Assembly: GCA_015231395.1 (NCBI GenBank)
Contig: JADGBP010000152.1
Coordinates: 1 to 6,082, forward strand
Direction: 5' to 3'
DNA from: Desulfamplus sp.
GTDB taxonomy: Bacteria > Desulfobacterota > Desulfobacteria > Desulfobacterales > Desulfobacteraceae
DNA length: 6,082 nucleotides
The notes under the pieces are model-generated. The model was not told the origin of the DNA. It was given only the letters and a program-made list of their open reading frames with translations, and searched no databases. Below are positions 6,082 to 6,082 of this stretch, one piece after another (within the stretch, counting starts at the first letter, position 1; every line of letters starts with the position of its first letter). The position numbers and the translations under genes were made by a program.

Positions 6082-6082
6082 A

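Overview
The window holds four intact protein genes, all on the + strand, followed by a stretch of broken gene pieces. Base composition is AT-leaning, Shine-Dalgarno sites are strong, and there is a near-consensus sigma-54 promoter. The protein styles (a ZraP-like metal-binding periplasmic protein, a TonB C-terminal domain with an NWSF...LAG...NGEIRDI pattern, and a THUMP methyltransferase start with QQDSRYFAQIA) suggest a Gram-negative anaerobe, most likely in the Desulfobacterota (Desulfobacterales-like). This placement is from memory of family sequences, not from a search.

Layout: (1) Positions 1-228 are non-coding and carry the first copy of a ~100-bp dispersed repeat with a hairpin core. 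(2) 229-1761 encodes a secreted von Willebrand factor A (VWA) protein, closed by a short terminator hairpin. (3) A second, inverted copy of the same repeat (1870-1969) follows and abuts the upstream region of ald, alanine dehydrogenase (1994-3106). (4) The 3107-3570 gap has no convincing gene. It holds 17-bp tandem repeats, competing inverted repeats, a candidate activator site and a sigma-54 promoter. (5) 3658-4269 encodes a ZraP/Spy-type periplasmic metal-binding protein. It is preceded by an unusual in-frame tandem repeat that multiplies the ATG and Shine-Dalgarno elements. A 17-bp perfect hairpin follows it. (6) 4512-5321 encodes a TatD-family metal-dependent hydrolase. (7) From about 5322 to the right edge there are three gene fragments: the tail of a response-regulator receiver domain (-), the first ~113 codons of a THUMP-type RNA methyltransferase (+), and part of a TonB/TolA C-terminal domain (-). 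The last two are joined tail to tail at about 5950.

The four intact genes do not form one pathway. Each appears to be its own transcription unit with its own signals. The clearest gene-plus-regulation logic is the ZraP-like gene under a sigma-54 promoter, as known for zraP in enterobacteria, where the two-component regulator ZraSR controls it. No zraSR genes are visible here. No CRISPR array, transposase, rRNA or tRNA was seen.
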